A DNA stretch of 64,000 nt, taken from positions 21,510,589-21,574,588 of the forward strand of contig CM067304.1 in assembly GCA_034231615.1 (NCBI GenBank), read 5' to 3'. The notes below the pieces were generated by a model, which was not told the DNA's origin, searched no databases, and saw only the letters and a list, made by a program, of their open reading frames with translations. Source of the DNA: Meghimatium bilineatum. Its lineage: Eukaryota > Mollusca > Gastropoda > Stylommatophora > Philomycidae. The position numbers were made by a program, and so were the translations under genes. Shown piece by piece: positions 34,500-46,199 of this stretch. Numbering within the stretch: position 1 is the stretch's first letter; each line of letters starts with the position of its first letter.

Positions 34500-35110
34500 T
34501 GGGAAATGGGAAGTGTAGGGAGTTTAGCAGAATGGGATCAGGGAAGTGTAGCGAGTATGGCAGGATGGGGTCAGGAAAGTGTAGAGAGTATGAAAGGATG
34601 GGGTCAGGGAATTGCAGGGAGAATTGCAAGGTGGGGTCAGGGAACAGGGAAGTGTAGCGAGTATGGCAAAAAGGGATTAGGAGAAGTGTAGCGAATATGA
34701 CAGGATGAGGTCAGGGAAGTGTACCGAGTATGGCAGGATGAGGTCAGGGAAGTGTAGCGAGTATGGCAGGATGAGGTCAAGGAAGTGTAGCGAGTATGGC
34801 AAAAAGGGATTAGGGAAGTGTAGCGAATATGACAGGATGAGGTCAGGGAAGTGTAGCGAGTATGGCAGGATGAGGTCAGGGAAGTGTACCGAGTATGACA
34901 GGATGAGGTCAGGGAAGTGTAGCGAGTATGGCAGGGTGGGATCAGGGAAGTGTAGCGAGTATGGCAAAAAGGGATTAGGGAAGTGTAGCGAATATGACAG
35001 GATGAGGTCAGGGAAGTGTAGCGAGTATGGCAGGATGAGGTCAGGGAAGTGTAGCGAGTATGGCAGGATGGGGGGTCAGGGAAGCGTAGAGAGTATAGCA
35101 AGATTATTGC
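34500..35110. repeat. 33-bp minisatellite, open in several frames
   Basis: About 17-18 units of GTCAGGGAAGTGTAGCGAGTATGGCAGGATGAG and variants (GGGATTAG.., GTACCGAG..). The period is 11 codons, so one plus frame reads (SGKCSEYGRMR)n for 153 codons and minus frames are open too. No signal peptide, splice context or conserved flank supports a gene. Confidence 0.92.
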
Positions 35111-35579
35111 GGAGGAAATGTAAAGCATATGAGAGGAAGAGGACCAGGACGTTCAACTTTGTGTGATAATGGGATATGCCAAGTTTTTGCGCTAACAGAA
35201 AGATGAGGTTCCAGGAAAAAGTGTTGGAACTGGAAAGATAGGGGTAAAGGAAGTTTATCGGCTACGAGAGTATTGGTACCAGTAGATGTGTACAATCTTT
35301 CCCTGCAGATGTCGAAGGGTGTGTGTGATTGTTGCCTCCATAACTTTCTCCTATTAAAACAAGCCTAGTTTTCTCTATCTCATACGTTCCCACCAGATAT
35401 TCTGTTATCTACGGTTATCGCAAATAATCACTGGAAGCCAAACCCCCTAAAAATGTCGAATTCCCTCAACCGCAACTTGGATTCATAAGTTGTATAGTTC
35501 ACATCCACTAGACGGGTACTAAACTATTTTAGGAAGTTCCGCTAACATTATCAACTATTTTTAAAAGTCTGTATATGCC

Positions 35580-35990
35580 AGTCTGCTCTTTCATTAGCCT
35601 AAGCGCCAAAATAACTTGGCCGGTACATTCAAGTTAGTCATGGTGAAGTCAAATATGGATGCATGTCTTATCTTTCATTAGTGTGACCATCAGCATGTCC
35701 TCCTGGCCAGTAGATTCAAGTCAGGTAGAGGACATTGAAGCCAAATATATATGTATGTCTGTCCTTTCATTGGCGGAAATGCCAGCATGACCTGGCCAGT
35801 AGATTCAAGTCAGGTAGAGGACATTGAAGCCAAATGTATGTCTGTCCTTTCATTGGCGGAAATGCCAGCATGACCTGGCCAGTAGATTCAAGTCAGACAT
35901 AATAGGTTGTAGCCAAATGTAGATACATGCTATATATTTCATTTAGCGCGAACATCTTCATGTCTTGGCTAGTAAGGTGAAATCGAACAT
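35580..35990. repeat. ~83-90 bp tandem repeat, about five degenerate copies
   Basis: CCAGCATGACCTGGCCAGTAGATTCAAGTCAGGTAGAGGACATTGAAGCCAAATGTATGTCTGTCCTTTCATTGGCGGAAATG is the clearest unit. Copies decay towards both ends. The flanks 35170-35580 and 35990-36286 show nothing else. Confidence 0.85.
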
Positions 35991-36286
35991 ATGAGGGTTG
36001 AACAAATGTAGATGCTCTCAACACATACAAACAACAAACGGTTTAGATCTACCAAAGCACGGACTGAGATGCCCATTGATATAAATAAATGCCTTTGTAA
36101 GTAAAATAATTAAACATGGTATGTTTGTTCAAACTGGTATAAATACTTCAACAAATGTTTGGATTTTGTTCACGTACATTAAAAAAAAGAAGTCGGAATC
36201 CAATTTTCTATTGTATTTGCGTAGTAAATGTTGATAATTAAGCAACTGCTGTAAATATAAATGTGAGCAAAAAGTAGTCTAGAAAC

Positions 36287-37272
36287 TCATGGAATATCCG
36301 ATATTGTCGGCATGGAATGATAAGCAATGCTGTTCTTTCCACTAGGATAATGGAACGTTCGAGTTTGTTCTGCTTTAGGGCAACCTTTCTTTAGCAACGT
36401 AGCTTCTGGTGAGGAAGCAGGCGAGCTTATTTTAGAGGCGGAAACACCCTCCTGAGGACTGCATTCTGAATCTTCTATTCCCAACAGCGCTGACTCATTT
36501 ATGGACGTTACTTCCACAGTAGCTGGTTCAGACAGCAAAACATTGCAGGAAACTGGCGCATTTTTGGTATTAGACTTCTGCCGACTGGAAATCGAATCTC
36601 GATTGAACATTTCATTAGCTTTTTTGAACATGTGAAACCCTTTCTTTGCAGGAACCAACGAGTTCTGACCTTCGTTGGTATCTAAAACAAGCGGTGAACT
36701 GGATCTAGGTCTTGTGCCTCCTTCATCTGCAAGAGGACTTATTTCTTCTACCAAGTCACTGCTGATGGAATCAAATTCATTATGCTCAGCTAGAGGACAC
36801 ATATCGATCATGTCGGCTGAAGGGCAAGTTGGTGTATGTTGAGGGCTGAATATATACGGTACAGACTTAGCACCACTATCGTCAGCGATTGTGTCTTTCG
36901 AAGATCCTTGTTCTGGATTGACCTCACACTCCCCATTGTGGTCATCTGTGCATACAGGGTTAGTTGAATCACTGTGCCCATGAGTTAATTTCATTTTGCC
37001 ACCTACGAATCTGAACACGCTGAACAGGGATTTGAAACCAAATCGTCGACCTTGTGGATAGCTTGCCTGGTTTTGGTTTGTGGACAGTGTCTCTAAGACA
37101 ACTTTAGCATGACCAGGGGCTATTCTTGTGACAAGTGAGAGTCGTTCCTGGTGATCTCTGACCTTTTTCTTCCTCTTTCTGAACCTATAGAAGTCATAGG
37201 GTATGCAGGCTAGGAAAACTGCAATAGTTGCGCCGACGATGAGAATAACCAGATAAGCTTTAGGAAGAATAC
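36287..37272 (-). CDS. Sushi-domain receptor, terminal exon: transmembrane helix and cytoplasmic tail
   Basis: The minus-strand exon begins after an acceptor (TTTCATTTTCAG) at 37272 and encodes about 327 residues to the stop at 36287. It opens with KAYLVILIVGATIAVFLACI, a membrane helix. A basic stop-transfer run (RFRKRKKK) follows, then a ~290-residue Ser/Pro/Glu-rich tail without a recognised enzymatic domain, ending TISDIP. It starts in phase 1 and completes a Ser codon. The upstream sushi exon (40588-40755) ends in the same phase, so the two can splice directly into a type I membrane protein. The tail has many Ser/Thr positions suitable for kinases and adaptors, but no specific motif was identified. 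Composition is normal and the frame is clean, so this is a real host gene. Its family name is unknown. Confidence 0.75.
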
Positions 37273-37989
37273 CTGAAAATGAAATCATGAAAAAGTCAGT
37301 ATTTTAGCCAGAAGGATTCATTATGATTACAAAAACGTGATTCTCTGCTTCTGCGTTCCACCACTTTCTATGGAATTGCGCAGCCAAGTACATCCCTACA
37401 ACGTCCATAGTTCCATCTTGTAACATGCATGATAGGCAACAGCGCCACTATTTTTTCATCATATTCTGACCATATCAATTCAAGGGCGATTATTTAAGCT
37501 GAATTCAACTGGTTTCAAAATGTAAGGGTTTTAAGAATCTGAACCTGCACGATGATGTTCTGAATGTCTCATCAATTGCCCAACACAGTGGTTCTCAAAG
37601 TGGGTAGTATCGTCTCTACTGGGCGCCACGAAGACATGAAGGCTGGCCACGGAAAACAATTGTGAAATTGGGAGCTACAGACTCACCCAGGAGGGTAACA
37701 TGAAGGTAACCACTTCAAAAATAAATGAAAATAATGCTTTTTTAATCATCAAGAGGGAAACGGAGGAATATTAGTCACAAAATGGGGGCCATGTACCAAA
37801 AAAAGTTGAGAAACATTGGCTCAACAGACCAGCCACGTGCAACATTAAATATATAATAGATGACACTCACATACAGTGAGCCTTTCTTTTCTTGAGTAGC
37901 CACACAGCGCTACACTTTACAATTACGTTTTATACAATCTGATAAAATCGGCATTGCACGCCGACGAGAGATAGGGTATTCTGGGAAAG

Positions 37990-38410
37990 AAATCCTATGA
38001 GTGTTGGAGCCTTCTGGGAAGGAAATCTAATGAGAAGTGGACTTCTTTGGGAAGAAAATCTGATGAAAACTAGTCTTCTGGGGAGGAAATCTGATGAAAA
38101 GTGGTCTTCTGGGAAGGAAATCTGATGAAAGCTGGTCTTCTGGAAAGGAAATCTGATGAAAACGGGTCTTCTGGCAAGGGAATCTGATGAAAGCTGGTCT
38201 TCTGGGAAGGAAATCTGATGAAAACTGGTCTTCTGGGAAGGAAATCTGATGAAAGCTGGCGTTCTGGGAAGGAAATCTGATGAAAACTGGTCTTCTGGGA
38301 AGGAAACCTGATGAAAACGGGTCTTGTGGGAAGGAAATCTGATGAAAACTGGTCTTCTGGGAAGGAAATCTGATGAAAACTGGTTTTCTGGAAAGGAAAT
38401 TCGATCAGAG
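37990..38410. repeat. 31-bp minisatellite in the receptor intron
   Basis: About 13 units of GGGAAGGAAATCTGATGAAAACTGGTCTTCT. Because 31 is not a multiple of three, a frame reads all three phases in turn (93 bp, 31 residues). That yields a 238-codon open frame on the minus strand that is not a gene. 37290-37990 holds an R1-like scrap at 37335-37470. Confidence 0.92.
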
Positions 38411-38761
38411 CTGGAGTAAGGGAAAGAAATATAGTTCGAAAGCCCCGCCCCCACCTCCCATTGATATAAATGCGATATTTCTTGTACTTCTTGAGAATCC
38501 AAATAAACCACAAAAAGGCAATCAGAATTAATTGAATGCACAAAGATATCATTTTTTACATATAGGAATGTTCTAGTATATTTTTTATTCTTCTTAATTC
38601 CTATCAGTTCTCTGTTGAAAATAGGGCTGCGACGGTCGCTCGTCAACGACTACTGTACTGCGCCGCCTTCTTCAACTGTACTCACGAGGTCGCAATTGAT
38701 TTGTTTTCTTTCTTCTTCGCTCTTTTTCAAACCTCGTTTAGTCTTCCGTTTCTATGTCTTT

Positions 38762-38793
<32 letters not shown>

Positions 38794-39190
38794 GGAAAGT
38801 TAGCCTACAGAATTTACCTGTCTGCCTCTACAGACTTCAGCAGGTATGACTGTCTGCTTACCGTAGCAGCTTCCCCAATATATATTAATTAACCCCCTTT
38901 AACAGTACACTAATACATATAATAATAACTTGGAATGATCGGAATAAGATTTCTATGTTCAGTTTACTTTTTCAAATCTTATATCTGCTTTTCCTGTAAG
39001 GCGTCTTTCTTCTTTTATCTTATCTCTGCCTGCAAGTCGTCTTACTCCTTTTATCATTTCTCTGTTTTTTGCAATAATGCGCAGTATTTCTTTTGTTTCT
39101 GCACTTGCTGAGAGAAAATAGAAAGTGATAATACCTACTATAAATGTAAAACAGAAAAAAGGAACAAGTGAAAGCAGATGCGCCCAACCG
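38410..39190. other. Receptor intron, no recognised gene
   Basis: Contains an A23 homopolymer near 38771-38793. CT-rich phrases (CTTTTCCTGTAAGGCGTCTTTCTTC) repeat loosely at 38985-39060 and 39480-39540. Confidence 0.4.
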
Positions 39191-39445
39191 CGGAACCAAA
39201 TTGTCCTTACCAACAAATGGCTCGCAAGGAACAAACCATCATCTTCAGACTACGATCTGGTCACAACAGACTAAGTCACTTGTTCTAAAAGCTGAAAATG
39301 GGCGATACAGACTTGTGCAACTTTGGACTAAGTCCAGAGACTGCAGAACACATTCTTCATGGATGTCAACTCTGCCAAGAAGAGAGGGAGAAAATATGCT
39401 CTACTGAGACGGCACTACTTCCAGACTTGAGGGGTTAACCTGATA
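39190..39445 (+). mobile_element. Jockey-like LINE C-terminal fragment
   Basis: Encodes ARKEQTIIFRLRSGHNRLSH, a stop, then LKMGDTDLCNFGLSPETAEHILHGC. This corresponds to LRLRTGHNRLRSH and AKHILQDC near 25200-25310. A Cys/His segment is visible as C-x-F..AEHILHGC. Confidence 0.7.
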
Positions 39446-39639
39446 TTTGACTGAAGAACGATGAAGAAGTATTTCTTTTATCTGCTTTTTCTGTAATGAG
39501 TAGTGCTTCTTTTATCTTTACTCTACTTTAGCTGTAAGACTTCGAAGGATCGAATGATGATCGATTTTTGGATATGGCATATTTGGTCGTTGGGTATGCA
39601 GCAACATATGGAAAAACAACAAAATAGAAACGAAATTTA

Positions 39640-40085
39640 TAATGCTACGAACTGTTATTTTTCCGGTTGCAACATACAGCTGTGAAACATGGATCCCAAG
39701 TAAGTCAGCGGCAAAAAAAAAATCAACGCCTTCGAGATGAAATGCTATAGAAAGATACTTAGAATATCATGGAAAGAAAAAAAGAGAAACTCAGATATTA
39801 TAAACACATTGAAGATTCCAGAGTGTTGGTTACTAAACACAATAGCAAAAAGAAAACTACACCTGGTTGGTCATATAAAGAGACACAACTGTTTAGAAAG
39901 GCAAATAATGGAGGGCAGAGTACCTGGGAGGAGGAGAAAGGTCAGACCATGAAGACGATGGACTGACAACATTAAAGATAACATAAATACATCGTTGGAA
40001 AATGCAAGCCACATCGCCCAAGACAGAAGGGTGCTCAGAGAGTTCATTGGGAATACAACGTTCTGGAAAGAATACGTCACATGAC
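39640..40085 (+). mobile_element. LINE-A RT thumb and C-terminus, broken
   Basis: INAFEMKCYRKILRISWKEK, LHLVGHIKRHNCLERQIMEG and GRRRKVRP are followed by a stop, then WTDNIKDNINTSLENASH and TTFWKEYVT-stop. At least two frame disruptions are present. The copy sits in the receptor intron. Confidence 0.75.
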
Positions 40086-40587
40086 AAGTATGTAGCAATA
40101 TTGTGACGTCTCAGAATTTTGATAACTCCTTCAATCCACCTTCTTCTATGTCTTCCTCTGTCTCTTGCTGCTGGTCAATAATGGCTCATCCTCATTAAGT
40201 GGCCGAACAATTTCAGTATCTGTATTTCAACATATATAACCACAGACGTTCTTCCAACAGTTCTTGTAATATCTTCATTTCTCACATGATATATTTTTGT
40301 TTTGTTTGCTGCTTTTCATAAACATCTCATTTCATACTTAGTAAGCGTTCTATCTTGTTCATTAGTTAGTGTACACGTCTGATAATGATAACACAATGTT
40401 AGTATGAATACTTAATTTACGATTTGTCTTATTCTTTCAATCGGTATATATAATGGTGTCAAAACTGGCGTAAGTTTATAGTTTACATTTACATTTGTGA
40501 TTCTCTCGCGGCATATGAACAAAGTTGAAAGTCTCGGTCTAAGGCTAATAGTACTGACTGTGTTAAAGATCAATTTCATGAACTTAC

Positions 40588-40755
40588 TGTCGACTGTACA
40601 CACTGGCTGAATACCAGCCCAGGTCCCGTTGGCGTCACACGACCTCTGCAGATCACCAGACTCGAACTTGTACCCAGCACGACAGAAGTACTGCGCAAAG
40701 GTGTTGTTTATTACCACGACGTGTGTAGAGTGATCGGCCTCCGGGGGACCACATA
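40588..40755 (-). CDS. Sushi/CCP domain exon of a membrane receptor
   Basis: The 168-bp minus-strand exon encodes one complement control protein (sushi) module. A Cys-Gly-Pro-Pro start is followed by a second Cys after TFAQYF, the third in LQRSCDANGTW, and the fourth in GIQPVC. The conserved Gly-Tyr (GYKFESG) and Trp are in place. The two-disulphide pattern (1-3, 2-4) is inferred from the family. Borders are clean (acceptor ATATCCCCAG, donor GTAAGTTC), and both splice sites are phase 1, the usual symmetric phase of sushi exons. It can join in frame to the transmembrane exon at 37272. More sushi modules and the signal peptide are expected to the right of 40755 but none were found in this window. 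The role, such as adhesion or complement-like recognition, cannot be told from one module. Confidence 0.85.
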
Positions 40756-40819
40756 CTGGGGATATACATTAGGCAATTTTACGTTGAGTATAAATATTTG
40801 GCAACGTCTACCTGAAAGA

Positions 40820-41215
40820 AACACATATTTATAGCATAAAGTAAACGACATATTTATATCATAAAGAAGGCGACATATTTATAGCATAAAGAAATCTATA
40901 TTATAGCATAAAGAAGTCTATATTAAAGCATAAAGAAGTATATATTTATATCATAAAAAGTATATATATTTATAGCATAAATAATACTATATTTATAACA
41001 CAAAGAAGACACAATATATTTATAACATAAAGAAGACGATATATTTATAGTATAAAGAAGACGATATATTTATAACATAAAGGAGGAGACAATTTTCGTA
41101 TAAATAAAACTATATTTATAGCATAAAGGAGGAGACATTTATTGTATAAAGAAGGCACATAATTATAGCATAAAGAAGGCATATATTTATAGCATAAAGA
41201 TGGCAACATATACAG
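40820..41215. repeat. AT-rich tandem repeat, ~25-33 bp unit
   Basis: (A)TATTTATAGCATAAAGAAG(G/A)CGA recurs about 14 times with drift. Confidence 0.85.
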
Positions 41216-41249
41216 GATATTGATAAAAGATAAATATCATTCTCCTTTT

Positions 41250-42010
41250 TGGCTCATGTGGCCGAGAGGTTAGAATGTTGATCTCACTTCCATAAATTCT
41301 TAGGTTTGTTTGCGGATAAAAGCAAGAGATTTGTTTTCTGCGGGAGAGTGAATTTAAAAAGTGGGCTTCTGTGACTATGTCAGTAACCATACCATATACT
41401 ACAACGATCTCTAACTGTGATTAAATTTCAGGTTGGTGTCCAGTGTACAGTACGGAAACCAGCTCTATCGCACGACTGGCCTACTAACGATATGGTTACA
41501 GACGTCTATTGTTTAGTAGAAATGGTAAAACACTGGAAGAATTAGTTACCACGCCGAAGTCGGATGTGTCGACGGTCCATTCGCGCAGATAAAACGGCGA
41601 CACAGCACATTTCTGTTCACTGGACTACATCACATGTGAAATAAATCTAGTAGGACCATTGTCCTGCTACAAGAGAGATTCGGTGGGAGTTTGAGAGTGA
41701 AAAAAATACAGTATATGCCGCTCTCAGAATGAACAGCCTAAGAATTTCCCTTCAGTTACTAAATTGGGTACCACCGGGAGTAAGAACAAGAGGGAGACCT
41801 AGAGAAACTCTACGAAGAATCATTAATAGAGAAGGAATGTCAATGAACCTAAACAACACCCTAGAACTGAAAGACCTGGCGACACAAAGACAGAAATGGA
41901 AAGCTATGGTTTCTGCCCTATGCGCCATTTATGGCCTTGGATGAACATAACATAATATAACATATGCCACGGTGACAGCAAGGACGTGCAACCTCTATCA
42001 GACAGTAGCA
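41250..42010 (+). mobile_element. SINE-1 head and tail with R2 and LINE pieces between
   Basis: 41251-41400 carries the SINE-1 head (box A TGGCCGAGAGG at 41259-41269; box B degraded) and the CGGGAGAGTGAATTTAAAAAG body. A body-end-like block (CACGGTGACAGCAAGGACGTGCAACCTCTATCAGACAG) lies at 41965-42005. Between them are an R2 copy on the minus strand (41560-41700) and the LINE piece at 41725-41944. The nested layout suggests later insertions into the SINE. Confidence 0.5.
41725..41944 (+). mobile_element. LINE RT C-terminal fragment
   Basis: A frame at 41729-41944 encodes LNWVPPGVRTRGRPRETLRR and LATQRQKWKAMVSALCA. This is the well-known basic GRP and W(K/R)..V.ALC ending of many LINE RT proteins. 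Only this C-terminus remains. Confidence 0.7.
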
Positions 42011-43077
42011 AGAACTTCTATGGTCCTCCCTAACTAATATGCAGTAATGAGTTTCTTTCCTTGTGCAAACATAAATGAACATGGCATAAAAAACAGTATA
42101 TTAAGACTTAATACTCGTGAGGAAAAGCTGTTTGTCCTATACTTTCGCTTTAATCTCTTTCGAATTGCATGCAGAGTTATCTCATTTCAAAATTGGTAAA
42201 TAACGGAACTGATCTCACCATGTAAGAACTGTGGTTCACCAAGAGCTTAGGTTCATGTGAATGTGTTTGAAAGATATTTTCAAGTAATTTTTAAAAAAAT
42301 TTTCGGACTTCTACTCGAACTTTTACCCACAGATAATTCACCGTTCAAAGTCAATGAACGTTTATTATTGATATTTTGATAATCAAGTTTGACTTCGATG
42401 TCAATGTAAGAGCTATTTAACATTTTCTTATATTTTTTAGTGCTATATTCTTTGTTTGTCCATATATTAATAAGACATTTTGGTCAAAACGTCGATTTGC
42501 TATGTTGTAGGCAATGTTAGCAGTGACAATCATGGAAATATTCACTCCAACAAGAGTAACGTAAGTCAGTTGTTTTTGAAATCTCAAGTTAACCGTAAAC
42601 TAAACGACAATGTCTCACATTTTGAAGACTGGTGTGTTCCTGTCTCTATTGGCTCGATTTGGTGCCATGGAAATAGAGAATTGTAATTCAGTTGGGGCAT
42701 TTCACATATTAAAAACTATTTTTAGAGTAAGACGACTCTTTACTATAGAAAATTTGCTATAATCTACAATTAAATGAAGTTGATAAATCTATAACATGCG
42801 GAGAATTTTTAAAACAACTATATGCATTTTCTAAGAGTAAAAAATATTTATATAGCGTCATTGAGATTCGAAAGTTGTATGCCAAAATCTAACAGATAAC
42901 TTCAAAGATAACCATGCTGGTTTTGTGAATGAAATCAAGGAGTTAGGGCTTTATGGATAATGCAAATGAATAACCAGGATTGGTCGAAGCAGCTAAGATA
43001 AATGATACAGTGTCTGACTAGTCTGCAGGACTTAATCTAGCACAAGGCTTTAATTATGCGTCAACACTATTGAATGT
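42010..43077. other. No recognised gene
   Basis: AT-rich sequence. A 68-codon frame at 42480-42686 has no support. Confidence 0.4.
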
Positions 43078-43233
43078 AAGACCTGCTGGGACATTGAGAA
43101 TCATTCTTCTAAAGTGACGCGATTGACTTCTAGTGATTTTCATTCGCTGTCGATACAAAGTGATCAATGAAAATCATGGGAAAGTCCAATACGTCATTTT
43201 ATAAATATGATTCTCAATGTCCAAGAAGGTCTT
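43078..43233. mobile_element. Palindromic MITE
   Basis: The left terminus AAGACCTGCTGGGACATTGAGAATCAT matches the reverse complement of the right terminus (43207-43233) at 25 of 27 bases. The interior is also partly self-complementary (GTGATTTTCATTCGCTGTCGA .. GATCAATGAAAATCATGG). Related cores occur at 49970-50085, 53680-53790 and 53865-53945. Confidence 0.7.
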
Positions 43234-44084
43234 GTATGTGTTGATTGTCAAGCGTTATGTCTACAGGGATGACCTTCAAAAACCAAAGAACCAATTTAAC
43301 ACGATGGCTTGAAGAGCAAGCGTGCTTAACTAAATCATGTTCGGGTGATTTAGTTCGTATATTCCCATCTGTTTCCGAACTACTGGTCGAGGTTTAGAAT
43401 TAACAACAAGAAAATTGAGTTTCTAGTAAGGACCTTAAATTATGACGCGAGTTAATTGAGTTTTAGTGTTTTTTGGTTCTCAAAAACTGAGAAAAAATTG
43501 AATTACAGTAATAATAAGATATTCCTTGTATCGTGACCTACGCAAATAGAAGACATGGCAACAAAATTCAATCACGCCTTTTGGGTCATATTTTCGATTA
43601 TTACCGTGCAATTCGTTGTTCGGCGTTGGCAGGTGATATGCGAGCGATAGGTATATAAATTATATAAATAGTAGCCAACAAAAATCACAGCAATAGTCGT
43701 AAGAAGCCATCACGTAAGAAAGTTGATTCTGCTTTGTCTTGATTTACTGTTAGGTCTTATTTGACGATTTGCCACACTTTTGTAAAGGGTGATTTAAAAT
43801 GTTGAATTAAAATTAATTGCATAAAAAGAATAAAAGGATAGATAGATTAATTACCCAAATACCGTATACATTTGCAGGATGAATTAATTGTGATTTTGTG
43901 ATATTTGAAGTGTTCAGCCAAAGAAAAAATCCAGAAATCCAGTATGGGATGTGAGTATTCACATAAATCTGCTATAAATATTGTGCAAGGACTCGCCAAA
44001 ATCATAAACTCTATGAAATATCGGAATAACTACAGTTCATAGATCACAAGTAGCAATCCGCCATCAAGCAACACAACGACAGTT
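43234..44084. other. No recognised gene
   Basis: Non-coding, AT-rich; nothing identified. Confidence 0.4.
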
Positions 44085-44965
44085 AAAATAGGTACAAGGA
44101 ACGTCCGTGGATAACAATAAAGAACATGAAATAATTGAATTCTTTATTAAACATAAGATTTCCGTAATGGGAATAGCAGATTGTAGGAAGAAAGGTAACA
44201 ATACGAAACTACCGTACAACAACTATGTATTACCCTGGATAGGTGTTAAAGAAGACACAGTCCAATTGAAGAGTTGCAAGATAACATAAACCTACTCAAT
44301 GAAAGCTGCATCCTGTGGTCTCAATCACAACATGAAGATCAACAGAAAAGACAGAAGTTATGTCTATATCCAAAGAACCTATTACAATCAACATAAAGAT
44401 AAATGATAAATTACTGAAACAAGTGCAGGAATTTAAATACCGTGGGATCATTTTTACAGACGACGGAAGAATGGACAAAGAGATCGAGACAATAATTCAA
44501 AATCCAACTATGTAAATTATGAACTTACACCAATTTTGAAACCAAAGGGCACATCATAAATTCAATCTTCATGCCAAAATTGTGTTATCAATATTAGACA
44601 TGGACACTAACAAAAGAACAAGAGAGAAATCTTACTACCTATAAAATGAATTGTCAAAGAAAATCAGCAAAGAGAACTAGAAGAGATCACGTGAGTAATG
44701 AGGAGATTACAAAAACGTTGGAACTGTGTCAATTATATTGAAAAACAGAGACTAAAATGGTTCCACCACTTAATGAGAAAGGACCCTTATTGGCCAGCGG
44801 CAAGAGTATACAGCATGAAAATGGAAACAGCAAGACGCAGAGGAAGACCAAGAAGGAGGTGGATTGAAAAAGCTACCAATGTTCTTAGACATCACAATAT
44901 TACTGCTTATCATGTGACCAAACCTGCCATAGCCCGAAAACTGGCCGTCATTCAATTCTGAGACG
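44085..44965 (+). mobile_element. LINE-A deletion derivative: endonuclease start joined to RT thumb
   Basis: Begins with the EN start (KIGTRNVRG, stop, NKEHEIIEFFIKHKISVMGIADCRKKG; NNYVLPWIGVKED). It then jumps to the post-palm RT region (NMKIN..; VQEFKYRGIIFTDDGRMDKEIE). The thumb follows (MRRLQKRWNCVNYIEKQRLKWF), and the C-terminus (RRRGRPRRRWIEKATNVLRH) with a stop at 44961. The palm with YADD is absent, so the copy could only have moved using proteins from elsewhere. Several frameshifts are present. Confidence 0.7.
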
Positions 44966-45149
44966 CTTTACAGCAAAAGCAGGCAAACGACAATAGATAG
45001 ATATATATACCTGTACACAATATTGTAAAAAGTGAAAAGGAAACAAACTCAAGAAAGTTACTGCTACGAATGAGAATATATCCCACGGAAGAAGATATTC
45101 CAATCAGGATGATATATCGATGAAGAAATAATCCCTTTCGTTGTGATCA

Positions 45150-45570
45150 TGTATTTCTTGACAGTCCAAAGGATTTCTGATAAAAGCACAGGTTTTTAGT
45201 TGTGCAACTGAGACGATACCAACGCTCATACAAGGTTGTCTCAAAGGCCTCGATTAGTAAGGGGGGTAAGTCAGATTTGTAAAATCCATCCTCAGTGATG
45301 ACACATCTAGCATTTACCGTGACATAGGGGTCTGCCCCAAAAGGGCATACGTGCAATGTCCGCTGGCCTGTATCTCTTCGTCATCCATGGTGATAATTTG
45401 AAGTCAAAAGTAAGAAACAGAGACAAGATGTGCAAACAATGATGATTTTGTAACAAGTGAGAGGTTGTGATTGTATCCCCCAACTTTTCATAGTTTTTGA
45501 CATGCCTGGAAAGAAGACAACGATCATATTCTTTGCACCTTGAACTAGAAATTCAGGCTCCAGTTGTCCA
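45150..45570. repeat. Dispersed repeat X, copy 2
   Basis: Colinear with 1900-2445 (see there). The minus frame 45147-45356 (CPFGADPYVTVNARCVITED..) is smoother here than in copy 1 and might be a relic of an unknown transposon protein. Confidence 0.55.
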
Positions 45571-45599
45571 CGGCCGTCCAACCAGGAAGAAATATAAAG

Positions 45600-46060
45600 A
45601 ATATATATTAAAATATTAAAATAGAGAAATACGGAATAGAGAGATATTGAAGGAGGTATAGAGATAAAATAATAATACCTTATTATACAGAAAAATGAAG
45701 AATAGAGAGATATTGAAGGAGGTATAGAGAGATAAAATAATAGTACCTTAGTATATAGAAACATGAAGTACAGAAAGATACAATATAAAGAGATAAAGTA
45801 TAGACATGTAATATATATATATAGAGACAAACATATATAGAAGGATAAAGTATATACTTATGCAGTATGGAAGATAAATTATTAGAAAGGTGAGGGATGG
45901 AAGAAATATGAATAGAAAATGAAGAATAGATAGCATACAAATAGAAATATGAAGAATGGATAGAATGCGAATTGAAAGATGAAAAATGGATAGAATACGA
46001 ATAGAAAGATGAAGAATGGATAGAATACGAATAGAAATATAGAGAGACGAATACGTGATG
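45600..46060. repeat. AT-rich tandem repeats
   Basis: A ~68-bp unit (GAATAGAGAGATATTGAAGGAGGTATAGAGA..AATAATA.TACCTTA) occurs twice at 45635-45765. A ~30-bp unit (GAAGAATGGATAGAATACGAATAGAAAGAT) occurs about four times at 45925-46045. The long hydrophobic minus frames here (for example 45381-45830) are artefacts. Confidence 0.85.
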
Positions 46061-46199
46061 TCACATTCGGTAAATGAAGATAAAGTACAGAGACGACTTG
46101 AACGCGGCTGTCAGGATCTAAAAGAGAAACGTTCAATATAAGATGTTGTTTTACACAAGCCATTGATCTGTACTTTCTGCGTGGTAGGTTAAACTATTT

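Noticed and set aside
34637..35166. 153-163 codon open frames on both strands with Cys- or Pro-rich repeats
   Set aside because: They arise from a 33-bp minisatellite whose period is a multiple of three; no signal peptide, splice site or flank conservation.
37930..38646. 238-codon minus-strand frame with FIRFPSQKTSFHQ-type repeats
   Set aside because: It is a 31-bp minisatellite read through three phases, lying in the intron of the sushi receptor.
38959..39234. 91-codon frame with a hydrophobic start and Lys/Arg/Glu-rich end
   Set aside because: It partly overlaps a Jockey-like fragment in antisense and a CT-rich loose repeat; no supporting domain.
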